From assembly GCA_025934635.1 (NCBI GenBank), contig JAICWX010000095.1:1-26580 (forward strand): 26,580 bases of DNA. Reading direction: 5' to 3'. Shown piece after piece: positions 15,477-23,464 of this stretch; positions within the stretch are counted from its first letter, which is position 1, and every line of letters begins with the position of its first letter. The DNA is from Streptosporangiaceae bacterium (GTDB lineage Bacteria > Actinomycetota > Actinomycetes > Streptosporangiales > Streptosporangiaceae). Position numbers and translations under genes: made by a program. The notes under the pieces are model-generated. The model made no database searches and was not told the DNA's origin. It saw nothing but the letters and a program-made list of their open reading frames with translations.

Positions 15477-16126
15477 ACCAGCGCCTGCTCCTCGCCGCCG
15501 CGGCCGGTGCCGTGCTGGCCAGCACGGTGCTGGCCGCGTGCAGCTCACCCCCGCCGCCGGCGTTCAACCCGGGCGGGCCGGCCTCGACCGCGCCCGCGAC
15601 GCCGATGGCGCAGTCGTCCGGGCCCGGTTCGGTGGTGATGCCGCCGTTCGGCAAGAACGCGCACATCGTGATGACCGACTGGCTCCCCAAGGACGCCGAG
15701 ATGGCCAAGGCCGTGGTCGCCGACAAGGACTACGAGCTGGCCTTCCTGTACGCCGAGTACACCGGCGGCAAGTCGGGCGACTGGGCCGCCTACGTCAACC
15801 GCACGATGGAGCTCCAGGTCCGCGGCGTGCTGGCCAAGCCGGACGTGACCTCGGAATCGTTCAAGGGCACGATCAGGATCTTCGCCATGAAGGTGATCCG
15901 CGATCCGACCGTCCCCGGCGACCTGGACGTCTCCGCCTGCTTCGACAACGCCAAGGCCCTCAACACCAGCCTCAGCACGGGGTCGGTCATCGCGGGCCAG
16001 TCCGTCTCCAACGACAACTACTACCGCTTCACCGACCAGCTGTCCCGGTCCTCGGCCGGCCAGTGGCAGGTGATCTCGAACTACCCGATCGTCTACTATC
16101 CGCGGGCCAAGGAGTGCAAGCCGTGA
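15473..16126 (+). CDS. Lipoprotein of unknown function in the Tad operon
   Basis: The protein has 217 residues. The first 23 form a type II signal peptide: MNQR, a hydrophobic core, and the lipobox VLAAC with the lipidated Cys at 23. A Pro/Ser/Thr-rich linker (about 24-58) would let the rest reach through the wall. The globular part (about 60-217) has alternating aromatic strands (DYELAFLYAEY, NRTMELQVRG, GTIRIFAMKVI, NYYRFTDQL, WQVISNYPIVYY). One Cys pair (in DVSACF and KECKP) could bridge. I do not recognise the family, although its overall look is NTF2- or SnoaL-like. The ATG at 15473 overlaps the SARP gene stop (ATGA) and GGAGG lies upstream. Operon position suggests a cell-surface accessory of the pilus. 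Confidence 0.8.
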   Translation: MNQRLLLAAAAGAVLASTVLAACSSPPPPAFNPGGPASTAPATPMAQSSGPGSVVMPPFGKNAHIVMTDWLPKDAEMAKAVVADKDYELAFLYAEYTGGKSGDWAAYVNRTMELQVRGVLAKPDVTSESFKGTIRIFAMKVIRDPTVPGDLDVSACFDNAKALNTSLSTGSVIAGQSVSNDNYYRFTDQLSRSSAGQWQVISNYPIVYYPRAKECKP

Positions 16127-17169
16127 GACCCTCCCGTAGATCCCTGCGTATCGCCGTCCTCGCCGGGCTGGCCGCCGTCGCGGCCGCGGTGCCGTCCCTG
16201 CCGGCCAGCGCGGCCGACGGCAGCTCGTCGGTCAACTGCGCGACCGGCAGCAGCTGCGAGATCATGCTCGAGCACATGATCCACTTCGGCGGCAAGAACT
16301 ACTCGCCGGGCGCGGAGAACACGGTGGTGGACATCACCCCGCCGCCCTGCCTGTGGATCCCGCAGGGTGACGCGCACACCGGCAGCCAGGTCGTCATCGA
16401 CTTCTACAACAACACCGACCCGGGCGCGGGCGCGCTGTTCGACGGCCAGCACGCCTTCACCGAGGCCAAGCAGCTGGTCGTCCAGAACCCGATGCCGGCC
16501 GGTACCTGGTACGAGCTGCCGGTCAACCCGAACGATACCCAGGCCCAGGTGCAGCAGTGCCTGAACGAACCGCTGTTCTTCTGGGACGTGCCCGGCCAGG
16601 CGCTGCCCGGCATCGAGATACCGCCGCGGACGCTGGCCCAGCTCGCCCTGGCCAAGATGAACGTCCCCCAGGCGGGCCGGATGCTGCTGAGCCCGCGGAC
16701 CGGGAACAGCTACTCCAACCTGCCCACGTTCGCCCACACGACGCTGAGCTTCCGGCCCGAGTTCGCGGCTGACGGCATGCCCTACGTGACCGACAACGCC
16801 CAGCTCGGCGCCCAGTCCGCCACCGTCTGGGTGCGGGCGACGCCGCTGCAGCTTTCCAGCAGCGACAACTCGGCCCGCCTGGAGGTGGCCGGCTGCGGCT
16901 ACCTCGGCTCGAAGGAGATGATCAGCAACCCGGGGGCAGTGGCCCGCACCGGCGCCAACGGCACCGCCGACTGCGGCGTCACCTTCCGCCAGCCCGGCAC
17001 CTGGAACATCACCGCCACGCTGACCTGGCAGGCCTGCTGGGCGGTCGGCATCGACGACGGCCCGCCCCCGGCCGGCTGCAACCCGGTTCCCGGCGCCGCC
17101 CTGAACCCGGTCAACTGGGCCCGCAACGTCAACGTCCGCGAGATCCAGGCCTCCAACGGCGGCGGCTGA
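16123..17169 (+). CDS. Sec-exported protein of unknown function, last gene of the Tad operon
   Basis: The protein has 348 residues and begins with a clear signal peptide: VRPSRRSLR, a hydrophobic Ala/Val/Leu core and a PASA-A cleavage region around 28. It has no membrane anchor or LPXTG, so it should be released or held non-covalently. At least eight Cys occur in pairs (for example SVNCATGSSC near 40 and WQACWAVG ... AGCN near 305-320), suggesting disulfides. The C-terminal third (about 240-340) looks Ig-like, with the segment ADCGVTFRQPGTWNITATLTW. The middle contains a WYELPVNPND segment. No family is recognised. GTG 16123 overlaps the lipoprotein stop (GTGA) and has AAGGAG 8 bases upstream. 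As the operon's exported tail gene it could be a pilus-associated or tip adhesin. Confidence 0.8.
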   Translation: MRPSRRSLRIAVLAGLAAVAAAVPSLPASAADGSSSVNCATGSSCEIMLEHMIHFGGKNYSPGAENTVVDITPPPCLWIPQGDAHTGSQVVIDFYNNTDPGAGALFDGQHAFTEAKQLVVQNPMPAGTWYELPVNPNDTQAQVQQCLNEPLFFWDVPGQALPGIEIPPRTLAQLALAKMNVPQAGRMLLSPRTGNSYSNLPTFAHTTLSFRPEFAADGMPYVTDNAQLGAQSATVWVRATPLQLSSSDNSARLEVAGCGYLGSKEMISNPGAVARTGANGTADCGVTFRQPGTWNITATLTWQACWAVGIDDGPPPAGCNPVPGAALNPVNWARNVNVREIQASNGGG

Positions 17170-17200
17170 CCCCTCCCGGCCTCCCACCCACCGCCGGAGC

Positions 17201-17260
17201 TTCCATGATCATGAAGGATTCACTACGTTTTCTGATATAAAACCCTTCGTGATCATGGAA
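17201..17260. terminator. AT-rich 60-bp palindromic element between convergent genes
   Basis: 17201-17217 pairs with 17244-17260 over 17 bp with a single G-U wobble (TTCCATGATCATGAAGG against CCTTCGTGATCATGGAA). Inside, GTTTT (17227-17231) pairs with AAAAC (17239-17243) around a 7-base loop, leaving a one-sided bulge at 17218-17226. It lies between the plus-strand stop at 17169 and the minus-strand stop at 17289, so a bidirectional terminator is the simplest reading. Its low GC against the surroundings also fits an interspersed palindromic repeat. Confidence 0.65.
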
Positions 17261-17288
17261 ATTCGCGCTTTAGTTCGGCTGTCTGGCC

Positions 17289-18923
17289 TCAGGGACGCAT
17301 CGCGGCGGGCAGCACTCCCCGGTAGAACAGCGCGATCAGCAGCAGGTAAGCCAGCAGCACCAGCGTCCAGGGCAGGTTGTGCCGGATGACCTGCCCCTCG
17401 CGCCGGACGAACTGGCTGGTGGCCACGCCCACGCTGGCGGTCTGCGGGGCGATCGGCTTGCCGATCTCCGCGCCGACTGAGTTCAGCGACGGCAGCAGCA
17501 GCGGCGGCATGTGCAGCAGGCCGCCCACCGAGTACTGGAATCCGCCGAACAGCGCGTTCGTGGACGTGTTGCTGCCCGACAGGGCCACCCCGATCCAGCC
17601 CACGATCGGGGCGAGGATGAGGAACGCCGGCCCGATCTGGGCGAACCCGTGCGCCATGGTGTTCGCCATGCCGGAGTAGTTGAACACATCGGCCAGCCCG
17701 AAGATGATCGGCCCCACCAGCAGCGCGCCCCACATCTGCGAGAACGTGGTCCGGAAGACGTCGGCGAGCTGGGCGGGCCGCACGCGGAGCACGACCACGA
17801 TCACCAGCCACGAGACGAGAATCCAGGTTCCGGCGATGGCCGGGGCGAACGACCAGGACACGCTCGCGGCCTTGCCGGACAGCGAGCTGACGGCCGAGAC
17901 CGTGGGCTTGACGAAGTTATAGTCGCCCAGGTGCGACCACGGTCCGGTGGCGGCCACCACGACCGCGATCAAGATGCCGAACGGGATGAGTCCCCGGACC
18001 GCCTCGCGGGTACCCGTCCGCTCGTCCGGCGCGATTTCGGCATTGACGTCCTCGATCGGCACTCCGCCGAAACCGAGCGTCTCCTTCGGCCGCCAGAACC
18101 GCAGCAGCAGCAGGATGCACGCGAACGAGACCACCGCGCCGATGATGTCGGGCAGGTACGGGCCGAGCCATTGTGACGTCGGGAACTGCCCGAGTATGTA
18201 CGACAGCGATCCCACGACGGCCAGCGGCCAGGCGCCGCGCAGGCCGCGCCGGCCCGCCACGAGCACGATCAGGATCCACGGCGGCAGCAGGGCGAGGACC
18301 GCCACGATCCGCCCGATCGACGCCGACAACTGGTCGATCGGCACCTTGGTCACGGTCGCCAGCGCGATGATCGGCGCGCCCAGCGCGCCGAACGACACCG
18401 GCGCGTTGTTCGCGATGGCCGCGACCCGGATCGCGTCGAGTTCCACCACGCCGAGCCCCACCAGGATCGGCGTGATGACCGCCCACGGATAGCCGAACCC
18501 GACCAGGCCCTCGAGCAGCGCGCCGAGGGCCCAGGCCAGCAGGATCGCCTGCACGCGGACGTCCGCGGTGGCCTGCGCCACGATCCAGCGCCGGAAATCG
18601 CCGAACGTTCCGGTGCGCACCATCGTGTTATAGACGATCACGCCCCAGAACGTGATCCAGTCGATCGACCAGATCCCGGTCGCCGCGCCGACGCCCCACG
18701 CGCCGAAGGTCCCGCCGGCCGGCGCGTCCCAGACGGTGATCGCGAGGATGATCGTCACGACCGCGCCGATGATGACCGCCTGCCACGCCGACATGCGCAG
18801 CACGGGGAGGAGCACGAGCAGCAGCACGATCGGAACGAGCGCGATCAGCGTGCTGCCGACGGTGGAATGCGCCGGGTCAAGTGATTGGACGAACGAGGGG
18901 AGTGGATCCGCGAGCATGAGCAT
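17289..18923 (-). CDS. lctP: L-lactate permease (LctP/LldP family)
   Basis: This 544-residue polytopic membrane protein carries L-lactate (and glycolate-like acids) across the cytoplasmic membrane, probably by proton symport. Sequence landmarks are the conserved helix-loop ALLEGLVGFGYPWAV (about 136-150), NNAPVSFGALGAPIIAL (about 167-183), the SGSNTSTNALFGGFQY segment (about 450-465) and the C-terminal VGVATSQF motif, all characteristic of the LctP family. At least a dozen hydrophobic helices are visible and the length is normal. The ATG at 18923 has GGGAGG 4-5 bases upstream. It is the third gene in a minus-strand run but is separated by 113 bases from the LuxR gene and has its own promoter-like region. 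No lactate dehydrogenase is adjacent in the window. Confidence 0.93.
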   Translation of the reverse strand: MLMLADPLPSFVQSLDPAHSTVGSTLIALVPIVLLLVLLPVLRMSAWQAVIIGAVVTIILAITVWDAPAGGTFGAWGVGAATGIWSIDWITFWGVIVYNTMVRTGTFGDFRRWIVAQATADVRVQAILLAWALGALLEGLVGFGYPWAVITPILVGLGVVELDAIRVAAIANNAPVSFGALGAPIIALATVTKVPIDQLSASIGRIVAVLALLPPWILIVLVAGRRGLRGAWPLAVVGSLSYILGQFPTSQWLGPYLPDIIGAVVSFACILLLLRFWRPKETLGFGGVPIEDVNAEIAPDERTGTREAVRGLIPFGILIAVVVAATGPWSHLGDYNFVKPTVSAVSSLSGKAASVSWSFAPAIAGTWILVSWLVIVVVLRVRPAQLADVFRTTFSQMWGALLVGPIIFGLADVFNYSGMANTMAHGFAQIGPAFLILAPIVGWIGVALSGSNTSTNALFGGFQYSVGGLLHMPPLLLPSLNSVGAEIGKPIAPQTASVGVATSQFVRREGQVIRHNLPWTLVLLAYLLLIALFYRGVLPAAMRP

Positions 18924-18968
18924 CGTGCCTCCCTCGGAGAAGCCGGCATCACTGCGTCACGATCGTCC

Positions 18969-19013
18969 TCTATAGCTGATTGATGCGCAATAACTAAGGA
19001 TGATTAGTCCTAA
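18969..19013 (-). promoter_or_regulatory. Candidate lctP promoter and operator
   Basis: On the minus strand a -10-like TATAGA (18969-18974) lies 17 bases from a weak -35-like TTAGTT (18992-18997). An imperfect inverted repeat (18994-19013, half sites AGGA/TCCT around ATGATTAG) covers the -35 region, as expected for a repressor site. The area is AT-rich compared with its flanks. No regulator can be assigned from the sequence. Confidence 0.35.
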
Positions 19014-19036
19014 TACGCCCGCCCGCCCGGCCGCCG

Positions 19037-22000
19037 CTACTCGGGGCTGGCGGAGTCCGCCTGGTCGAAGAGGCGCAGGGCGTGGACGGTGGCGGCGGCT
19101 TCGCCGCGGCTGGCCACGTTCAGCTTGCCGAGGATGTTGGACACGTGGACGCTGGCCGTCTTGGGCGAGATGAACAGCTCGCCGGCGATCTCCCGGTTAC
19201 TGCGCCCCGCCGCGACCAGGCGCAGCACCTCGGTTTCGCGCTCGGTGAGGCCGAGCGAGCCGATCGGGTCCGCGGGCCCGTCGTCGCCCGCCAGCCGGAT
19301 CCGGGCCCGCCGGGCCAGCACCGTGACCTGCTCGCGTAGCGGCCCGGCGCCGAGTCCGGCCGCCAGCGAAGCGGCCCGCTCCAGCCGTTCCGCCGCGCCG
19401 TCCCGGTCGCCGCCAGCGAGCGCGGCCGATGCCGCGTGCACCAGCGCCTGGCCGGCCGGATAGGGCTCGCTCAACCCGGCCCACGCCTCCGCCGCCTGGT
19501 CCCACGCACCCAGCGGCAGCCCCGGGCCGGCCGCGCCGCCCAGGCCGCCCGCACCAGCCGCGCCGCCCGCACCGGCCTCCCCGAAGGCGTCCAGGTCGGC
19601 CGCCGCGGCCGTGAGCTGGCTAGCGCGCTGCTCCGGCCCGAACACCTCGAGCTTCTCCGCCACCGTGCGCAGCCGTTCCGCCACCCCGGCCGCGTCCTGG
19701 AGGAGCCGCTCGTCCCGGGTAGCCCCGGCCTGCCGGACCGCCGCCAGCACCGCGTTCGCCCCGGCCGCCACCACCGGCCACGCGTACCGCGGGCCGCTGC
19801 CGGACAGCTCGAACCGGTCCAGGATCCGCGACGTCGCCGCCACCGCGGCCGCCGGGCCGTCCGCCGCGAGCGCGAACACGATCTCGAACCGGGCCAGCGG
19901 CAGCTGGTGCTGGTCCTCGTGGCGGGCCGAGCGCAGCGCGTCGCGCGCCGTGTGCAGGCTCGCCGCGGCCGGCTCCAGCGAGCCCCGGGCCAGCGCGATG
20001 GTGCCGGTGATGACGTGCAGCGTGGCCCGGGGCATGGGCGTGGGCGCGAGGTAGTGGTTCATGGCGCCGGCGGCCACCCGCAGCGCGTCGTCCCAGCGGC
20101 CGAGCGCGAGCAGCGGCTCGGCCTCGTTGATGGCGAGGAAGCTGCCCGCGCTGCGGGACAGCAGCCGCTCGTCGGCGCTCATCATGCCGCTGCGGGCGGC
20201 CGAAGCGGCCCGCTCGTGTTCCCCGGCCCCCTCGAGCAGGTGGGACTCGCTGACCGCGGCCGCGAGCACGACGTCCTCGGCCCCGTGCCGCGCGGCCATC
20301 TCGCGGGCCTGCGCGATCAGCTCAAGCGGGCCGCTGCCGGCGGGTGCCTGCTGCCCCGGCTCGGCGTTGAACATGGCCAGCGTCAGCAGCGCGTTCGCCT
20401 CGCCCGCCTCGTCGCCGGCCTGCCGGGCCAGCGCCAGGGCCTCCTCGGCGTAGGACCGCTCGACGGTGATCTTCGGCGGGCAGTGGGCCAGCGTGAGCAG
20501 CAGGTCTATCCGGGTCGGGGGCGACACCGAACCGGGCACGTAGTCCAGCGCTTCCAGCAGGTCCTTGGTGTAATCCGGCCGGCCCAGCTTCAGCCGGAAC
20601 TGGCCGCGGCTCTTGAGCAGCTTCGCCGCCCGGATCGGCTCGTCGGCCGCGGACAGCTCGCGCAGCGCCGAGGTGGCCAGCGCGATCCCGCGCTCGAACT
20701 CGCCGGCGTCGTGGGCCGCCTCGGTGGCCTGCTCCAGCACCTGCACGTGGTCCGCCTCGATCCGTGTCGAGGCGTCCGGCACCTGGTCCCACAGCTCGAG
20801 CACCCGGGCCAGCAGGGCGAGCCGCTCGGCGGCCGCGACCGCCCGGCCCGCCTGCGCGGCGGCCCGCCAGGCGCCGGTCAGCGCCCAGGCCGAGTCGTGC
20901 GCCGCGTGCCAGTGGTGCGCCATCTCGATGGCGGCCCGGCCGGGCGGGACCAGGGCGGGGCGGGCGTCGATGGCCTCGGCGAAGCGGCTGTGCAGGCGGC
21001 CGTGCTCGCCGGGCAGCAGGTCGTCGTGAACCGCCTCGCGGATCAGCTCGTGCCGGAACGCGTAGCCGTCACCCCGCGGGTGCAGCACGTTGGCGATCAC
21101 CGCGGGCCGGACCGCGCGGGTCAGCGCGGCGTCGTCCAGGCCGCTGACCGCGCCGAGCAGCGCGTGCCCGGTCATCTCACCGCCGGTGCTGGCCACCCGG
21201 AGCACCTCCTGGGTGTCCTCCGGCAGCCGCCGCACGCTGTCGAGCAGCAGGTCGCGCAGGGATTCGGGCAGCTCCGGGCTCAGCTCGCCGTCGCAGCTCA
21301 GCAGGGCCTCGACGAACAGCGGGTTGCCCTCGGACCGGTGGTAGAGCGCGTCGGTCAGCACGCTAGAAGGCGAGCGGCCGAGGATGCGGACGACCAGCTC
21401 TTCGGTGTCGTGCCTGGTCAGCCGGGGCAGTTCGAGCCGCTCGACCCAGGCGATCCGGTCCAGGGAGGCCAGCAGCGGACGCAGCGGATGGGTGCGGTGC
21501 AGCTCGTCGGAGCGGAACGTGACCACGATGAGCAGCCCGGACAGCGCCCGCTGGTTGCCGATCAGGAACGTCAGCAGGTCCCGGCTGGACCGGTCGGCCC
21601 AGTGCGCGTCCTCGATCACCAGGACGACCGGCGAGTGCCTGGTCAGGTGCTCGAGCGCCCGGAGTACTTCCTCGAACAGGCGGGCCCGCGCCTCGGCCGG
21701 GTCGCCGCTGGTGTCTGGCTCGCCGAGCTCGGGCAGCAGCCGGGCCAGTCCCCGCGTGGTCCGGCCGGGCAGCATCGACGCCAGCGCGTCGGCGCCCAGC
21801 TCGTGCACGAGCTCGCGCAGCACCGCGGTGAACGGGGCGAACGGCAGCCCGTCGGTGCCCAGTTCCAGGCAGCCGCCGGTCAGGACCCGGGCGCCCGCCG
21901 CAGTGGCGGTGCGGCCGAACTCGCTGATCAGCCGGGTCTTGCCGACACCGGCCTCGCCGCCCAGCAGCACGGCCGACGGACCGCCCTGGCGCACGCGACC

Positions 22001-22141
22001 GAACGCGGCTTCCAGGGCGGCCAGCTGCTCGTCCCGCCCGACCAGGACGGAACTGGACGCTCGCCCGCTCATCTCTGGTGCCAGCATCCCATGCGGGCCT
22101 GGCAATCCGGAAACATCGCGGGCGAGCGGTGCGGCGGTCAT
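19037..22141 (-). CDS. LAL-type LuxR family regulator with AAA/NB domain
   Basis: This 1034-residue large ATP-binding LuxR regulator has an N-terminal NTPase with P-loop GGEAGVGKT (about 61-69) and Walker [13 protein letters not shown] (about 170-181). A long helical repeat region (about 350-930, probably TPR-like) follows, then a C-terminal LuxR HTH (about 965-1025) with [20 protein letters not shown] and [16 protein letters not shown]. The ligand is unknown; such proteins usually activate transcription after binding ATP and a small inducer. A Gly/Ala-rich insertion (19515-19590) lies before the final helices. A TTG at 22168 would lengthen the protein by 9 residues but overlaps the upstream gene. 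ATG 22141 is preferred because GAGG lies 5 bases upstream and the gap to the upstream stop is only 7 bases. The targets could include the adjacent lctP; this is inference. Confidence 0.9.
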   Translation of the reverse strand: MTAAPLARDVSGLPGPHGMLAPEMSGRASSSVLVGRDEQLAALEAAFGRVRQGGPSAVLLGGEAGVGKTRLISEFGRTATAAGARVLTGGCLELGTDGLPFAPFTAVLRELVHELGADALASMLPGRTTRGLARLLPELGEPDTSGDPAEARARLFEEVLRALEHLTRHSPVVLVIEDAHWADRSSRDLLTFLIGNQRALSGLLIVVTFRSDELHRTHPLRPLLASLDRIAWVERLELPRLTRHDTEELVVRILGRSPSSVLTDALYHRSEGNPLFVEALLSCDGELSPELPESLRDLLLDSVRRLPEDTQEVLRVASTGGEMTGHALLGAVSGLDDAALTRAVRPAVIANVLHPRGDGYAFRHELIREAVHDDLLPGEHGRLHSRFAEAIDARPALVPPGRAAIEMAHHWHAAHDSAWALTGAWRAAAQAGRAVAAAERLALLARVLELWDQVPDASTRIEADHVQVLEQATEAAHDAGEFERGIALATSALRELSAADEPIRAAKLLKSRGQFRLKLGRPDYTKDLLEALDYVPGSVSPPTRIDLLLTLAHCPPKITVERSYAEEALALARQAGDEAGEANALLTLAMFNAEPGQQAPAGSGPLELIAQAREMAARHGAEDVVLAAAVSESHLLEGAGEHERAASAARSGMMSADERLLSRSAGSFLAINEAEPLLALGRWDDALRVAAGAMNHYLAPTPMPRATLHVITGTIALARGSLEPAAASLHTARDALRSARHEDQHQLPLARFEIVFALAADGPAAAVAATSRILDRFELSGSGPRYAWPVVAAGANAVLAAVRQAGATRDERLLQDAAGVAERLRTVAEKLEVFGPEQRASQLTAAAADLDAFGEAGAGGAAGAGGLGGAAGPGLPLGAWDQAAEAWAGLSEPYPAGQALVHAASAALAGGDRDGAAERLERAASLAAGLGAGPLREQVTVLARRARIRLAGDDGPADPIGSLGLTERETEVLRLVAAGRSNREIAGELFISPKTASVHVSNILGKLNVASRGEAAATVHALRLFDQADSASPE

Positions 22142-22148
22142 GGCCGCC

Positions 22149-22373
22149 TCAGGCGGCGCGCTGGGCAACCGGCGCGTGGCCAGTGCCCTCGGCGTGGAAC
22201 GACCCGTCCACGTAGTCCGGGATGGGCGGCAGTACGACCTCGTCGGCCTCGTTCAGCACGTGACGCCCGTGCCGGACGGACTTGATCATCCGGACGAGCC
22301 TGGCGTGGTGCGCCCGCGCCTGCATCTCACGACCGCGCTGGTTGTTCAGTTGACGAAGGATCTCGGGATGCAT
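22149..22373 (-). CDS. Small conserved-looking protein, 74 residues, upstream of the LuxR gene
   Basis: The protein begins [20 protein letters not shown], a helical, charged N-terminus. The basic middle ([15 protein letters not shown]) is followed by a hydrophobic-acidic stretch ([16 protein letters not shown]) and a short tail. There is no signal peptide or membrane helix. Short proteins starting MHPE[IL] with this RxxxMxAxA pattern are common in actinomycetes and have no known function, as far as I recall. The ATG is strongly supported by AAGGAGG 4 bases upstream. It ends 7 bases before the LuxR start, so the two are probably cotranscribed and translationally coupled. Confidence 0.75.
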   Translation of the reverse strand: MHPEILRQLNNQRGREMQARAHHARLVRMIKSVRHGRHVLNEADEVVLPPIPDYVDGSFHAEGTGHAPVAQRAA

Positions 22374-22538
22374 GGTTCCTCCTTGGCCCCCGGGGGCGCC
22401 TGCTGGCTCCCCACATCCTCAAGATTCGTCGTAAGGCCCCCAGGCCGGCATCGGGCTTATGCCTTATCTTCCGCACTGACCTGGGCCGAGGGCAGGCTAA
22501 GGCGTCTTAGGCCCGCCGGCCAGCACGATAAGCGCAGG
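22374..22538. promoter_or_regulatory. Intergenic region upstream of the small protein/LuxR pair
   Basis: These 165 bases follow the gntR stop and precede the small gene; both are read on the minus strand. Two short inverted repeats are visible: GGCAT/ATGCC with a 7-base spacer (22447-22463) and CTAAG/CTTAG with a 4-base spacer (22497-22510). Neither is a strong terminator. They could be operator half sites or chance. No clear -35/-10 pair was found. Confidence 0.3.
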
Positions 22539-23297
22539 TCACCAGCCGGTCAGGGTGAGGTCGAAGCTGTACCGCGAGGCCCGGTAGAGGTGGTGCCCGT
22601 GCTCCACCGCCCGCCCCTGCTCGTCGTAAGCCGAACGTTCCATGGTCAGCAGCGGCGCTCCCCGCTTCTCGCCCAGCGCGCGGGCCTCGGCCGGGGTCGC
22701 GGCCCGCGCCCCGATCGCCTGCCGGGCGATCCGCATGGTCACGCCGTTGGCCCGGAACAGGTTGTAGAGCCCCTGGGTCTCGAGGTCGGCCGCGGTGAGC
22801 CGCAGCAGGTGCCCGGGCACGTGGTTGCGCATCAGCGCCAGCGGCTCGGCGTCGGCGCACCGCAGCCGCTCGAAGACGTAGACCGGCGTCCCGGCCGCGA
22901 TCCCGAGCGTGGCCGCCAGCTCCTCGTCCGCCGCCTCGGTCCGGAAGCTGGTCACCGTGGTGGCCGGCGCCCGGCCGGTCTTCGCCAGGTCGTCGTACAG
23001 GCTGGTCAGCTCGACCTGGCGGGTGACCTTGGTGTGCACGACCTGCGTCCCGATCCCGCGCTTGCGGATCAGCAGCCCGCGGCCCACCAGGTACTCGATG
23101 GCCCGGCGCATCGTCGGCCGGGACAGCCCGAGCCGGCCGGCCAGGTCGGTCTCGTTCTCGAGCCGCGTCCCCATCGGCAGCTCGCCGGACTCGATCATGT
23201 GCTCCAGGTGCTGCGCGACCTGGAAGTAGAGGGGGACCGGGCTGCTCCGGTCCACCTGGATGGGCAAGGTGGCGTGGTTCACGGACAGCTCTCTCAC
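22539..23297 (-). CDS. GntR/HutC-family transcriptional regulator (probable iol regulator)
   Basis: The protein has 252 residues: an N-terminal winged helix (about 18-85) with PLYFQVAQHLEHMIESGELP and the recognition region LAGRLGLSRPTMRRAIEYLV, then a UTRA effector domain (about 100-245) ending YSFDLTLTGW. This is the HutC/FarR subgroup. It is divergent from iolC and the intergenic space holds palindromes over both promoters, so control of inositol catabolism and autoregulation is the natural inference. The inducer is probably an inositol catabolite but cannot be read here. The start is uncertain: GTG 23297 has no SD, while the in-frame GTG 23282 has GAGAGAG about 7 bases upstream and may be the true one. 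No ATG fits. Confidence 0.88.
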   Translation of the reverse strand: MRELSVNHATLPIQVDRSSPVPLYFQVAQHLEHMIESGELPMGTRLENETDLAGRLGLSRPTMRRAIEYLVGRGLLIRKRGIGTQVVHTKVTRQVELTSLYDDLAKTGRAPATTVTSFRTEAADEELAATLGIAAGTPVYVFERLRCADAEPLALMRNHVPGHLLRLTAADLETQGLYNLFRANGVTMRIARQAIGARAATPAEARALGEKRGAPLLTMERSAYDEQGRAVEHGHHLYRASRYSFDLTLTGW

Positions 23298-23322
23298 GGG
23301 GTCATGCGGGGAACAGTCCCAT

Positions 23323-23354
23323 TATGTACTAGGTCAGCCGGTTGCTAGTAGATA
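23323..23354. promoter_or_regulatory. Inverted repeat overlapping the gntR -10, candidate operator
   Basis: TATGTACTAG (23323-23332) and CTAGTAGATA (23345-23354) are reverse complements at 9 of 10 positions, with a 12-base spacer. The right arm covers the -10 proposed for the minus-strand gntR promoter. This is how an autorepressor site would be placed. Confidence 0.5.
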
Positions 23355-23372
23355 CAGACGTAAATATGTCAA
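23345..23372 (-). promoter_or_regulatory. Putative gntR promoter
   Basis: On the minus strand TTGACA (plus-strand TGTCAA 23367-23372) is a perfect -35 hexamer, with a -10-like TACTAG (plus-strand CTAGTA 23345-23350) 16 bases away. The -35 lies within the 23365-23378 palindrome. Confidence 0.5.
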
Positions 23373-23378
23373 GACATA
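23365..23378. promoter_or_regulatory. Palindrome TATGTC-AA-GACATA, candidate GntR operator
   Basis: There are perfect 6-bp arms with a 2-base spacer. It sits immediately before the iolC -35 and over the gntR -35, so one bound dimer could affect both promoters. A further GACATA half site occurs at 23415-23420, near the predicted iolC transcription start. Confidence 0.5.
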
Positions 23379-23381
23379 CTC

Positions 23382-23410
23382 TTGACCTGACCGAAACCCC
23401 GGCGTAAAAA
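23382..23410 (+). promoter_or_regulatory. Putative iolC operon promoter
   Basis: TTGACC (23382-23387), 17 bases, then TAAAAA (23405-23410). This is a good sigma-70-type match and the strongest in the window. The predicted start of transcription is near 23417, leaving a leader of about 48 bases before the iolC ATG. Confidence 0.6.
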
Positions 23411-23464
23411 CTTAGACATACCAGCTTCCGGCGCGAACAGCCCGGATGTCCAGGGAGAGGGGCT

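Noticed and set aside
19436..22285. Long plus-strand open frame opposite the LuxR gene
   Set aside because: Same composition artefact; the minus-strand frame has Walker motifs and a LuxR HTH.
22497..22510. CTAAG/CTTAG hairpin as the gntR terminator
   Set aside because: Only 5 bp with no T-run, so too weak to call.
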